Part shown: piece after piece, positions 48,605 to 56,775 of the stretch
Position numbering within the stretch: the stretch's first letter is position 1
How the letters are laid out: every line of letters starts with the position of its first letter
Translations under genes and position numbers: made by a program
Notes under the pieces: generated by a model
What the model saw: only the letters and a program-made list of their open reading frames with translations
What the model was told of the DNA's origin: nothing
Databases searched by the model: none
Origin: Sulfurimicrobium sp964552675
GTDB taxonomy: Bacteria > Pseudomonadota > Gammaproteobacteria > Burkholderiales > Sulfuricellaceae
NCBI GenBank assembly: GCA_964552675.1
Contig: CAZKHJ010000005.1
Span: 1 to 64,000, forward strand
DNA length: 64,000 bases
Reading direction: 5' to 3'

Positions 48605-49515
48605 GCGGTCTGGTTGTAAAGACGCGACAGGCCGCCGGGTGCTTCTTCCGTTTTCTCGAAGGAGGTGAATTCCCACGCCTCAGCATCGGCAAGCAGGGTG
48701 CGCAACAGGCGGTTGTTGAGGGCGTGGCCCGATTTGTAGGCAGTGAAGGCGCCAATCAGCGGGTGGCCCAGGATATACAGATCACCGATGGCATCCAGCA
48801 CCTTGTGTTTGACGAATTCGTCTTCATAGCGCAAGCCGTCGCTGTTGAGAACGCGGTATTCGTCCATCACGATGGCATTGTCCATGCTGCCGCCGAGCGC
48901 CAGTCCATGCGAGCGCAGCGTTTCCACGTCCTGCATGAAGCCGAAGGTGCGGGCGCGGGAGATGTCCTTGACGAAAGAAGCCTGGGCCAGATCCAGGGTA
49001 ATGGACTGGCTGGACGTTTCAAATACCGGGTGGTCAAAGGCGATGGTGAAGTTGAGTTTGAAGCCGTTGTATGGCTCGAAGCGAACCCATTTGTCGCCAT
49101 CGTGCACTTCCACGCTTTTTTTGATGCGGATGTATTTTTTGGCTGCGTTCTGTTCCTCGATGCCTGCCGATTGCAGCAGAAAAACAAAAGGCGATGCGGA
49201 ACCGTCCATGATCGGCACTTCAGCGGCTGAGAGGTCCACATAGAGATTGTCGATGCCCAGGCCGGCGAGCGCGGCCATGAGATGTTCCACGGTCGATACC
49301 TTGGCGCCTTCGTGTTCCAGCGTGGACGACAGACGGGTGTCTCCCACGCTGTCTGGCGTAGCCTTGATTTCAACCGGCTGTGGCAGGTCGACACGGCGGA
49401 ACACGATGCCGGTATTGGGGGCGGCCGGGCGCAGGGTCAGGTAGACCTTTTCGCCAGTGTGCAGGCCAACCCCGGTTGCCCGGATCATGTTTTTCAGGGT
49501 GCGTTGTTTAATCAT
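48601..49515 (-). CDS. lpxC: UDP-3-O-acyl-N-acetylglucosamine deacetylase
   Basis: A 304-residue zinc deacetylase committing to lipid A synthesis. It has TLKNMIRATGVGLHTGEKV, STVEHLMAALAG, the FEPYNGFKLNFTIAFDHP stretch, EFVKHKVLDAIGDLYILG with zinc ligands, and KSGHALNNRLLR. I chose ATG 49515. It is followed by a coupled small membrane protein gene. Confidence 0.97.
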   Translation of the reverse strand: MIKQRTLKNMIRATGVGLHTGEKVYLTLRPAAPNTGIVFRRVDLPQPVEIKATPDSVGDTRLSSTLEHEGAKVSTVEHLMAALAGLGIDNLYVDLSAAEVPIMDGSASPFVFLLQSAGIEEQNAAKKYIRIKKSVEVHDGDKWVRFEPYNGFKLNFTIAFDHPVFETSSQSITLDLAQASFVKDISRARTFGFMQDVETLRSHGLALGGSMDNAIVMDEYRVLNSDGLRYEDEFVKHKVLDAIGDLYILGHPLIGAFTAYKSGHALNNRLLRTLLADAEAWEFTSFEKTEEAPGGLSRLYNQTA

Positions 49516-49607
49516 GTTTTTACGCTCGAAGTGGAGCGGCAACAATATGGGTCAATAGAAATTTCAACCGGATTGTACGTGCTTACTGTTTGATCTTCAA
49601 TAGATTA

Positions 49608-49659
49608 GGGCCTGTTGGCAGTGATTTTGCGTGTCCGTGAAATCACTGTTAACAGGCCC
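49608..49659. repeat. 52-bp nested inverted repeat between lpxC and the NMO gene
   Basis: GGGCCTGTT-gg-CAGTGATTT-tgcgtgtccgtg-AAATCACTG-tt-AACAGGCCC is a near-perfect two-part palindrome. No T-run follows, so it is more likely a dispersed repeat than a simple terminator. It lies downstream of the nitronate monooxygenase gene on the minus strand. Confidence 0.7.
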
Positions 49660-49689
49660 GGGGTGTATTTTCGGGTGGCTGGCGATATG

Positions 49690-50853
49690 TCAGATTCTCG
49701 CTGGCCGGCTTCCGGTCAGAAAATATTCGAGCAGTTCCCGCACCGGTCGGATGGCGTCGCCGAAGGGCAGGCTTTCCGAGCCGCGGAAAAACAACCCTTT
49801 GTTGATGTCTCCCCGCAAGGCCGCAGCCAGTTGCGAATCGATGCAGAATTGCCCCATTTTTGCGACACCGTCGCGCAGACCGCATTCCGACAGGCAATCA
49901 AGCACAGCCGCGCACTTTGCCCGGGCTGGGTCGGCGTAGGACATGAGCCGGGTTTCACGCCGCAGATAATTCTTCAGCCATGGTGTCAGCACGGCGCGGG
50001 CCGGCAGGCCGGCTGCGCTCATGAAGGTGACGATGTCCTCCGGCTTGGCTTCGGCCAGCACTTTCTTGAAGTTGGGGTGCGCGTCGCTTTCCTCGGTAAC
50101 GGCGAATGGCGTGCCGATTTGCACTGCACTGGCACCAAAGCCCAGCAGTTCCCTGATTTTTTCAAAGGAGTTGATGCCTCCGGCGGGGATCAGGGGCAAT
50201 CGCGCGCTTTCGATGCCGAAATCCCTGAATAATCTGAATACCCCTTCCAGTACGCCTGAGAAATCGAAACGCGGATCATTGATGTCTTCCTGTTTGGGGG
50301 CGCCAAGATGCCCGCCGGCATAGCGCGGATGTTCGATGATGATGGCGTCGGGCAGCCTGTTTTTGCGCATCCATTTTTTCAGCACCACATTGATGCCGCG
50401 CACGTCGGAGAGAATGGGGATCAGGGCGATATCGGGGAAATCCTGGGCCATCTCGGGCAGGTCGAAGGGCAGGCCTGCGCCCATTACGATCGCGTCGGCG
50501 CCGCTTTCGCAGGCTTGGCGCACCAATTGCGGGTGCTCGGTGACGGCTTTCATGACGTTGACGGCAATCATGCCATTACTGCCGGCTGTGGTCCGTGCGC
50601 TCCTGATTTCGCGATCGAGTGCGGCCAGATTGGCCAGATCCATCGCCTGCCTGGTTTTTGCGCGGCTGGATTGTTCCATCAGATCAGGGTGGTGGCGGCG
50701 CAAATCTATGCTGGCGATCGTGCCGACAGCGCCTTCCTTGGCCACCGCGCCCGCCAGCTGAGAGGCTGAGATGCCCACGCCCATGCCGCCCTGCACGACG
50801 GGCAGGAGGGTTTTGTGTTTGAGTTGCATCAATGGCAGCTTGGTTTCGATCAT
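49690..50853 (-). CDS. Nitronate monooxygenase
   Basis: A 387-residue TIM-barrel flavoenzyme of the 2-nitropropane dioxygenase family. It begins LPLMQLKHKTLLPVVQGGMGVGIS, with MIAVNVMKA, GADAIVMGAGLP, PLIPAGGI and FGASAVQIGTPF as FMN and active-site regions. It detoxifies alkyl nitronates; related FabK-like roles cannot be excluded. Alone, followed by a nested palindrome. Confidence 0.9.
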   Translation of the reverse strand: MIETKLPLMQLKHKTLLPVVQGGMGVGISASQLAGAVAKEGAVGTIASIDLRRHHPDLMEQSSRAKTRQAMDLANLAALDREIRSARTTAGSNGMIAVNVMKAVTEHPQLVRQACESGADAIVMGAGLPFDLPEMAQDFPDIALIPILSDVRGINVVLKKWMRKNRLPDAIIIEHPRYAGGHLGAPKQEDINDPRFDFSGVLEGVFRLFRDFGIESARLPLIPAGGINSFEKIRELLGFGASAVQIGTPFAVTEESDAHPNFKKVLAEAKPEDIVTFMSAAGLPARAVLTPWLKNYLRRETRLMSYADPARAKCAAVLDCLSECGLRDGVAKMGQFCIDSQLAAALRGDINKGLFFRGSESLPFGDAIRPVRELLEYFLTGSRPARI

Positions 50854-51018
50854 GCTGTTTTTTGAATCCGGACAAAAAGGTCTGACATTCTAAGCATGTC
50901 TGGCCGTCATGCAAGTAAATCCGATTTATGCTGGGCAGAAGCCTGCAATGGTGGTGCAAACCATGACAAATATCGGTATAATTGCGCACTTTCTGAATTC
51001 CAGGTTAAGGATCTACTC

Positions 51019-51513
51019 ATGAGCGAGCATCACGAAGAGATGACAAAAACCACCCCGATGCAGGTTGTCATCGCCAGTGTGGGTGGCTTGGTTCCCCCCC
51101 TGATCGCCATTTTTCTGATTGTTCAGCTGGTGTTGGGCATTCAGCATAGTCACGTAAGCACTGAAGCTGACGATGCGCTGGCCAAAACCGTTGCGGAGCG
51201 TATCAAGCCGGTAGGAGAAGTGAACGTGGCTGATGCCAGCGCACCCAAAGTGCAAAAGAGCGGTGAAGAAGTCTATAGCGCAGTGTGTTCGTCCTGCCAT
51301 GCTTCCGGTGCATTGAATGCGCCCAAGTTCGGCAACAAGGGTGACTGGTCCAAGCGCCTTGGCCAAGGTTACGATGGCTTGGTGAAAAATGCCATCAACG
51401 GTATTCGTAGTATGCCGGCCCGTGGCGGAGTGCCTGACCTGAGCGACGTGGAAATGCGGCGTGCGGTGGCGCACATGGCTAACGCTGCTGGTGCCAGCTT
51501 TACCGCCCCGTAA
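51019..51513 (+). CDS. Membrane-anchored c-type cytochrome (cytochrome c5-like)
   Basis: 164 residues with an N-terminal transmembrane helix (PLIAIFLIVQLVLGI), a linker and a single-haem domain with CSSCH and axial Met in SMPARGG. It is an electron carrier on the periplasmic face. AAGGA precedes ATG 51019. A strong terminator follows. Confidence 0.92.
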   Translation: MSEHHEEMTKTTPMQVVIASVGGLVPPLIAIFLIVQLVLGIQHSHVSTEADDALAKTVAERIKPVGEVNVADASAPKVQKSGEEVYSAVCSSCHASGALNAPKFGNKGDWSKRLGQGYDGLVKNAINGIRSMPARGGVPDLSDVEMRRAVAHMANAAGASFTAP

Positions 51514-51533
51514 TCATTTACCGGGAAAAGCAA

Positions 51534-51564
51534 AAAAGGCACGGCGTGAAAACGCCGTGCCTTT
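51534..51564. terminator. Bidirectional terminator between cytochrome c and rpoH
   Basis: GGCACGGCGT-gaaa-ACGCCGTGCC is flanked by A-runs and T-runs on both sides. It lies between convergent genes. Confidence 0.9.
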
Positions 51565-51586
51565 TTGTTTGGATATCGGTGAAGAC

Positions 51587-52435
51587 TTAGTTTTCGCCGA
51601 TTACCGCTTTCATTTTCTGCATTGCCTTGTGCTCGATCTGGCGAATGCGCTCGGCTGACACGCCATATTCCGCCGCCAGTTCGTGCAAGGTCGCGCTGCC
51701 GCCTTCCTGCAGCCAGCGCGCCTCGATAATGCGGCGGCTACGTGCGTCCAGGCTTTCCAGTGCTGCGGCCAAACCCTCGGTATGGCGGCGGGCCGAGTCT
51801 TCCTGTTCCAGTTTGACCGCCGGTTCGGCATTCGGATCAACCAGATAGGCAATCGGGCTGAAGCCATCTTCATCATCCGGGTTGCCTTCCAGCGCAATAT
51901 CCTGACCGCTCAGGCGGGTTTCCATTTCTACTACTTCGTCGGGTTTGACGCCCAACTGGCGCGCCATGACCTGGACTTCCTCGTGGTTCAGGGTGCCCAG
52001 GCTCTGTTTCAGGCTGCGCAGGTTGAAAAACAGTTTGCGTTGCGCCTTGGTTGTGGCGATCTTGACCAGTCGCCAGTTGCGCAGGATGAATTCATGAATT
52101 TCAGCCTTGATCCAGTGTACGGCAAAAGACACCAGGCGCACGCCGCGCTCCGGATCGAAACGCTTGACGGCTTTCATTAGCCCGATATTGCCTTCCTGGA
52201 TCAGGTCCGCCTGGGGGAGGCCGTAGCCGAGGTAGCCGCGGGCGATGCTGACGACTACGCGCAAATGAGACATGACCAGCATACGCGCGGCTTCCACGTC
52301 GTTGTCACGCTTCAGGCGCACGGCGTAGTCATGTTCTTCCTCCGGTGTCAGCATGGGCAATGCCTTCACCGATTGAATGTAGCTTTCCAGGCTCCCCGCC
52401 GAGGTTGGAACGGGAAAGGCAAGAGCATGGGTCAT
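51587..52435 (-). CDS. rpoH: Heat-shock sigma factor RpoH (sigma-32)
   Basis: A 282-residue group 3 sigma-70 factor. It has the RpoH box QRKLFFNLRS, region 2 (LPQADLIQEGNIGLMKAVKRFDPE) and region 4 (YGVSAERIRQIEHKAMQKMK) recognising heat-shock promoters. AAGGAGG precedes ATG 52435. A CIRCE-like operator lies 29-55 bp upstream of the start. It follows ftsE-ftsX as in most Proteobacteria. Confidence 0.97.
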   Translation of the reverse strand: MTHALAFPVPTSAGSLESYIQSVKALPMLTPEEEHDYAVRLKRDNDVEAARMLVMSHLRVVVSIARGYLGYGLPQADLIQEGNIGLMKAVKRFDPERGVRLVSFAVHWIKAEIHEFILRNWRLVKIATTKAQRKLFFNLRSLKQSLGTLNHEEVQVMARQLGVKPDEVVEMETRLSGQDIALEGNPDDEDGFSPIAYLVDPNAEPAVKLEQEDSARRHTEGLAAALESLDARSRRIIEARWLQEGGSATLHELAAEYGVSAERIRQIEHKAMQKMKAVIGEN

Positions 52436-52463
52436 GACGTTATTCCTCCTTGAAGAAATATTT

Positions 52464-52490
52464 TAGCACTCGATGGATGAGAGTGATAGT
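52464..52490. promoter_or_regulatory. CIRCE-like HrcA operator upstream of rpoH
   Basis: TTAGCACTC-gatggatga-GAGTGATAG: the left arm matches the CIRCE consensus TTAGCACTC perfectly, the spacer is exactly 9 nt, and the right arm matches GAGTGCTAA at 7 of 9 bases. HrcA binding here would place the heat-shock sigma factor under the HrcA repressor. Confidence 0.75.
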
Positions 52491-52552
52491 ACAGTAAAAA
52501 GTTCAGGTATTAAAGCGGCGGCTTGAAAAATCGATGAAAAACTTGACCGGAT

Positions 52553-53455
52553 TTAGCGGTGTGAAATCTGGAAATGGCGCAGAAAATGGCTGACGGCGAT
52601 GTAAGCGCCCAGCCAGCCGAGCAGCGCGGAGCCGGCGAGCAGTGCCGCCGTTTCGCCCCAGCCGAGTGTTTGCAAATGGAAGGATGAGCCATACAGGCTG
52701 GCCAGCTGGGCGATGCGGCCATTCAGGAGGTAATTGCTGGCGTTGATGATGCCCCAGCCTACCAGGCCGCCCAGCAGGCCCTGGCATACGCCGTGATAGA
52801 GAAAGGGCAGGCGGATGAAGCGGTCGGTTGCGCCGATCAGCTTGCTGACCTCGATTTCTTCCTGGCGTGTCATGATCTGCAGGCGAATGGTGTTGCCAGT
52901 GACGGCAACCAGGCCCAATCCCAGCAATGCGGCAACAATCAGGGTTAGTTGCTGCCCCAGATCAAGCAGGGCGTTGAGACGCCGGCTCCAGTTCGAGTCG
53001 AGTTCCGCGCTGTCCACCCCGGCCCATTGGGCGGTTTCCGCGCGCAGTTTCTCGATCTGGGCGGGATCGTTGTCTCTGGCGTTGATGATGTAGGCGTCGG
53101 GAAGGGGGTTGTGATTCAGCCCTGCGGTTACGTCACCGAGGCCGCTGCTGGCGGAGAGTTCCTTGAGCGCCTGTTCGCGCCCGACAAAGCGATGGTTTTT
53201 TACGGCGGGGTGCTTTTTCAGCCGTGCTTCAATCTGCTGCAAATTTTCCTTGCCAGCGTCAAGCTTGAGAAACAGGGTGATTTGCGGCTCAACGCCGAGG
53301 TTGCCCGCAGCCAGGTTCAGATTGGAGAGCAGCAGGTATAAACCGGCGGGCAGGCTCAGGGCGATGCCGATGACGCACAGCGTCAGCAGGGTGGCAATCG
53401 GTGTGGTTGCGAGGCGCCGCAGCACCGCCACCAGCGTGTGCCAGTGCCGTGTCAT
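52553..53455 (-). CDS. ftsX: Cell division ABC permease FtsX
   Basis: 300 residues with four transmembrane helices (the first is ATLLTLCVIGIALSLPAGLYLLL, approximately) and an extracytoplasmic loop between the first two that activates peptidoglycan hydrolases via partner proteins. MTRQEEIEVSKLIGATDRFIRLPFLY is the coupling segment. It overlaps ftsE by 4 nt. Confidence 0.95.
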   Translation of the reverse strand: MTRHWHTLVAVLRRLATTPIATLLTLCVIGIALSLPAGLYLLLSNLNLAAGNLGVEPQITLFLKLDAGKENLQQIEARLKKHPAVKNHRFVGREQALKELSASSGLGDVTAGLNHNPLPDAYIINARDNDPAQIEKLRAETAQWAGVDSAELDSNWSRRLNALLDLGQQLTLIVAALLGLGLVAVTGNTIRLQIMTRQEEIEVSKLIGATDRFIRLPFLYHGVCQGLLGGLVGWGIINASNYLLNGRIAQLASLYGSSFHLQTLGWGETAALLAGSALLGWLGAYIAVSHFLRHFQISHR

Positions 53456-54105
53456 GCGAGCAGCTCCCCATGCTGTAGGCGCAAGGTGCGTGGACTGAAA
53501 CGTTCTATCATCTGTTCATCGTGAGTGGAGATCAGTACCGTGACGCCGACCTGGTTGAACGACTGGAAGATTTCGAGAATTTCGCTGGCATAGGCGCTGT
53601 CGAGATTACCAGTGGGTTCGTCAGCCAGCAGGATGGCGGGACGGTGGACGATGGCGCGGGCGATGCACAGGCGCTGCTGCTCGCCGCCGGACAGGGCGAT
53701 GGGCATGGCTTTTTCCCGCGCCAGCAGGCCGACCTTGTCCAGTGCGGCGCGCGTTCGTTTTGCCGCCTCGCTGGGGTCGAAGCCGATGATTTCCAGCGGC
53801 AGTATCACATTATCGAACACGCTGCGGTCATAGAGTAGTTTGTGATCCTGGAAAATCAGGCCAAAATTGCGCCGCAGGAAGGGGATCGCTGCCGGGCGCA
53901 ACTGTCCCAGGTTCTGCCCGTTGATGATAATGGTGCCGCTGCTCGGCGCCTCGATGGCGGCAATCAGATTGAGCAGGGTGCTTTTCCCGGCACCGGAATG
54001 GCCGGTGACAAACGCCATTTCCCCCGCCTCGATGCTGAGTGTGACGTTTTTCAACGCTTCCAGTCCGCCGGGGTAGCGCTTGCATACTTGGCTCAGGCTG
54101 ATCAT
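53452..54105 (-). CDS. ftsE: Cell division ATPase FtsE
   Basis: A 217-residue ABC ATPase with Walker A GHSGAGKSTLL, signature LSGGEQQRLCIARA, Walker B AILLADEPTGNLD and the H-loop STHDEQ. It drives FtsX to couple septal peptidoglycan hydrolysis to division. I chose ATG 54105 (MISLSQVCKRYPGG). It starts 4 nt after the trpE stop. Confidence 0.96.
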   Translation of the reverse strand: MISLSQVCKRYPGGLEALKNVTLSIEAGEMAFVTGHSGAGKSTLLNLIAAIEAPSSGTIIINGQNLGQLRPAAIPFLRRNFGLIFQDHKLLYDRSVFDNVILPLEIIGFDPSEAAKRTRAALDKVGLLAREKAMPIALSGGEQQRLCIARAIVHRPAILLADEPTGNLDSAYASEILEIFQSFNQVGVTVLISTHDEQMIERFSPRTLRLQHGELLA

Positions 54106-54109
54106 GGCA

Positions 54110-55591
54110 TTATGCCTGCTGGCTCCCGGCGTCCAGACCGCCCAGCGCCAGTTCGGCTGCACGCAGCACAGCGCGGGCCTTGTTGCGGGTTTCCTCCCAC
54201 TCGCTCTGCGGTACGGAATCGGCTACCACGCCGGCACCGGCCTGAACGAAGAGGGTGCCGTCCTTGATGACGGCAGTGCGGATGGCAATGGCGAGATCCA
54301 TGTCGCCGTTGAAGCCGAGATAGCCCACTGCGCCGCCATAAATGCCGCGCTTGCTTGGCTCCAGTTCGTCGATGATTTCCATCGCCCGTACCTTGGGGGC
54401 GCCGGACAGCGTGCCTGCCGGGAAGGTGGCGCGCAATACGTCCATTGCCGATACGCCCGGCCTGCGCCTGCCTTCCACGTTGGAAACGATGTGCATGACG
54501 TGGGAATAGCGTTCGATCACCATTTTTTCCGACACGCGCACCGTGCCCGTGGCGGCTACCCGGCCTACATCGTTGCGGCCGAGATCCATCAGCATCAGGT
54601 GTTCGGCCAGTTCCTTGGGGTCGCTGAGTAGGTCGCTGGCCAGCGCTTCGTCTTCCTCGCGCGACTTGCCGCGTGGTCGGGTGCCAGCGATGGGGCGCAC
54701 GGTTACGGTGTCGGCTTCGAGCTGCACCAGGATTTCTGGTGAGGCGCCGACCACGTGGTGGTCATCCATGTCGTAATAGAACATGTAGGGGGAGGGGTTG
54801 AGCGTGCGTAGCGCACGGTACAGCGATAGCGGCGAGGCGGCATAGGGTTGGCTCATGCGCTGCGACAGCACCACCTGCATGATGTCGCCATCGGTAATGT
54901 ATTGTTTTGCCTTGGTGATGGCAGCCTTGAAGGCAACTTCGCCAAATTCCGAGGCGGCCTGCTGTGGTGCGGAAATCGGCGCGGCAGGGATTTCCACCGG
55001 CTGGCGCAGCATGGTGCGCAGCTCGCTGAGGCGCTTCTGTGCCCGGGCATAAGCATCGGGCTGGCGGGGGTCGGCATAGACGATGAGATAGATTTTGCCG
55101 GAAAGGTTGTCCATCACCGCTAGTTCATCGGAAAGCAGCAGCAGAATGTCAGGTGCGCCGATCACATCCGGCTTGCTGGTGTGCGCCAGTTTTTTCTCGA
55201 CATAACGGATCGTGTCATAGCCGAAATAGCCTGCCAGGCCACCATTGAAACGTGGCTGGCCGGGCCGTGCCGCGACCTTGAAGCGGCCTATGTAGTCCTG
55301 GATGAATTGCAGCGGATCGGTCGTCTCAAGCTGCTCGATGGTGTTGCCATTTTCTTCCACCACCACCTGCCGGCTGCGCACCACGATGCGGGTTTTGGCC
55401 GGCAGGCCGATGAAAGAGTAGCGGCCGAAACGTTCCCCGCCTTCGACCGATTCCAGCAGGTATGAGTAGGGGCGGTTGGCGAGTTTGAGGTAGAGCGACA
55501 GCGGCGTGTCGAGATCCGCCAGCGTTTCCAGCGTGAGCGGGATGCGGTTGTACCCCTGTTGGGCAAGCTGATTGAATTCCTGTTCGGTCAT
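54110..55591 (-). CDS. trpE: Anthranilate synthase component I
   Basis: A 493-residue chorismate-using enzyme, the first step of tryptophan synthesis. N-terminal LESVEGGERFGRYSFIG carries the Trp feedback site (LLESVE). DGDIMQVVLSQRM, IAGTRPRGKSREED and FPAGTLSGAPKVRAMEIIDELEP are catalytic blocks. It is preceded by a Trp-rich leader peptide and a candidate attenuator. The partner trpG is not in this window. Confidence 0.97.
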   Translation of the reverse strand: MTEQEFNQLAQQGYNRIPLTLETLADLDTPLSLYLKLANRPYSYLLESVEGGERFGRYSFIGLPAKTRIVVRSRQVVVEENGNTIEQLETTDPLQFIQDYIGRFKVAARPGQPRFNGGLAGYFGYDTIRYVEKKLAHTSKPDVIGAPDILLLLSDELAVMDNLSGKIYLIVYADPRQPDAYARAQKRLSELRTMLRQPVEIPAAPISAPQQAASEFGEVAFKAAITKAKQYITDGDIMQVVLSQRMSQPYAASPLSLYRALRTLNPSPYMFYYDMDDHHVVGASPEILVQLEADTVTVRPIAGTRPRGKSREEDEALASDLLSDPKELAEHLMLMDLGRNDVGRVAATGTVRVSEKMVIERYSHVMHIVSNVEGRRRPGVSAMDVLRATFPAGTLSGAPKVRAMEIIDELEPSKRGIYGGAVGYLGFNGDMDLAIAIRTAVIKDGTLFVQAGAGVVADSVPQSEWEETRNKARAVLRAAELALGGLDAGSQQA

Positions 55592-55614
55592 GATGGTGAT
55601 TCCGTAAGTTTTAC

Positions 55615-55669
55615 TGAAAAAGTGAAAGGCTGGTGCTGCTTATTGCCAGGCACGCCATCGCCAGGGCGC
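55615..55669 (-). promoter_or_regulatory. Candidate transcription attenuator of trpE
   Basis: On the minus strand, GGCGTGCCTG (55647-55656) can pair with CAGCACCAGCC (55628-55638), followed by TTTCACTTTTT: a terminator-like hairpin with two small bulges. GCGCCC (55664-55669) can instead pair with GGCGT (55652-55656), an exclusive alternative. The Trp codons of the leader peptide lie in these segments. Confidence 0.55.
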
Positions 55670-55705
55670 AGCGATATTTTTCAGTTCAACTTGCTGGTTT
55701 TGCAT
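55640..55705 (-). CDS. trpL: trp leader peptide
   Basis: A 21-residue ORF beginning MQNQQVELKN and ending PWRWRAWQ: three Trp among the last seven residues. It starts 4 nt after the gph stop and lies 48 bp before trpE. Trp-rich leader peptides before trpE control transcription by ribosome stalling when Trp-tRNA is scarce. Confidence 0.75.
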   Translation of the reverse strand: MQNQQVELKNIAAPWRWRAWQ

Positions 55706-55709
55706 GACT

Positions 55710-56405
55710 TCAGACTTTCTGCATCAATCTGGTGGCATCGAGCAGGCTCGGCACCACGGCATCGAGATCGAGTTCTTCCACGCTGCGGCCACGATTGTAG
55801 CCATAGGGCACACAGAATACATGACAGCCGGCGGCGCGCGCGGCCTGGGTGTCATTGAGGGAGTCGCCGATCAGCAGCAGCTCCGATGGGGTAATGCCAA
55901 AGAACTGGCAGGCGTGTTGCAGGGGCAGTGGATCGGGCTTCCTCTTGGGCAGCGTGTCGCCGGAAAGAATCAGCTCGAAATAATCGAACAGGCCGGTGTC
56001 CTTGAGCAGGGGGACAGTGAATTTTTCCGCCTTGTTGGTAATGCAGGCGAGCCGATAGCCGGCTGCCTTCATGGCTTGCAGGCCTTCCACCACGCCGGGG
56101 AAGGGACGGCTTTCGCGGCTCACCACTTCGGCATAGTGTTTCTCGTATACCGGCAGTGCCCTGGCAAACAGGGGGGCATCCGGTTCGGCATCCATGTCGC
56201 GGGTCAGTACCCGCTTGACCAGGCGGGACACGCCGTTGCCGATGTAGGTCTTGATGGTGTCCAGTCCGGTTGGCGGCAGGCCGAGTTCCGCTGCCATGCG
56301 CGTGGCAGCCTCGGCCAGGTCGGGCGCGGTGTTGAGCAGGGTGCCGTCAAGGTCGATGACCACTGCCTTGAGGGAGAGCGGGAAAGAAATATTAGTGGTT
56401 GTCAT
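55710..56405 (-). CDS. gph: Phosphoglycolate phosphatase
   Basis: A 231-residue HAD hydrolase. The nucleophile motif is VVIDLDGTLLNTAPDL, motif II is CITNKAEKF, and motif III/IV is LPKRKPDPLPLQHA...LLIGDSLNDTQAA. It clears 2-phosphoglycolate from oxygenation side reactions or DNA repair. It is in the rpe-gph-trpE order typical of Proteobacteria. Confidence 0.95.
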   Translation of the reverse strand: MTTTNISFPLSLKAVVIDLDGTLLNTAPDLAEAATRMAAELGLPPTGLDTIKTYIGNGVSRLVKRVLTRDMDAEPDAPLFARALPVYEKHYAEVVSRESRPFPGVVEGLQAMKAAGYRLACITNKAEKFTVPLLKDTGLFDYFELILSGDTLPKRKPDPLPLQHACQFFGITPSELLLIGDSLNDTQAARAAGCHVFCVPYGYNRGRSVEELDLDAVVPSLLDATRLMQKV

Positions 56406-56408
56406 GTG

Positions 56409-56765
56409 CTAGTGCTTTGCGGGTTCTGGTGTCGCAGGGTGCGCTTCGGCAGGCGGCTGTTCGCCTTCGGGTTTGGCTTCTCCTGCCGCAGGCGTTTCAC
56501 CCTCTGCGGGAGCCGTACCTTTGCCAAGCTGGATGCCTACCTTCTTCTCCTTGACATCCTTTTCGGCAGTTTTCCAGCCGCCGAGGATGGAGGTGGGCGT
56601 GTAGGCATTGTTTTCCTTCATGCATTCTTCAGGTGATTTGTTCGATAGCCGGCAGGCATAACCGACGGCTTCCCCGTCCTTGGCCTTTTCTCCGGTGATC
56701 ATTTCACAGCCGGCCAGCGGCAGGGCCGCGGCCAGAAGAATGAGGGCAGTGGAGCGAGCCGGCAT
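56409..56765 (-). CDS. Small Pro/Ala/Glu-rich lipoprotein
   Basis: 118 residues. Signal with lipobox LAGC (MPARSTALILLAAALPLAGC), a short conserved part with a Cys pair (YACRLSNKSPEECMKENNAY), then a low-complexity tail rich in Ala, Pro, Glu and Gly. I chose ATG 56765, as the longer form overlaps rpe in another frame. Function unknown; envelope location likely. Confidence 0.7.
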   Translation of the reverse strand: MPARSTALILLAAALPLAGCEMITGEKAKDGEAVGYACRLSNKSPEECMKENNAYTPTSILGGWKTAEKDVKEKKVGIQLGKGTAPAEGETPAAGEAKPEGEQPPAEAHPATPEPAKH

Positions 56766-56775
56766 CGACAGACCT

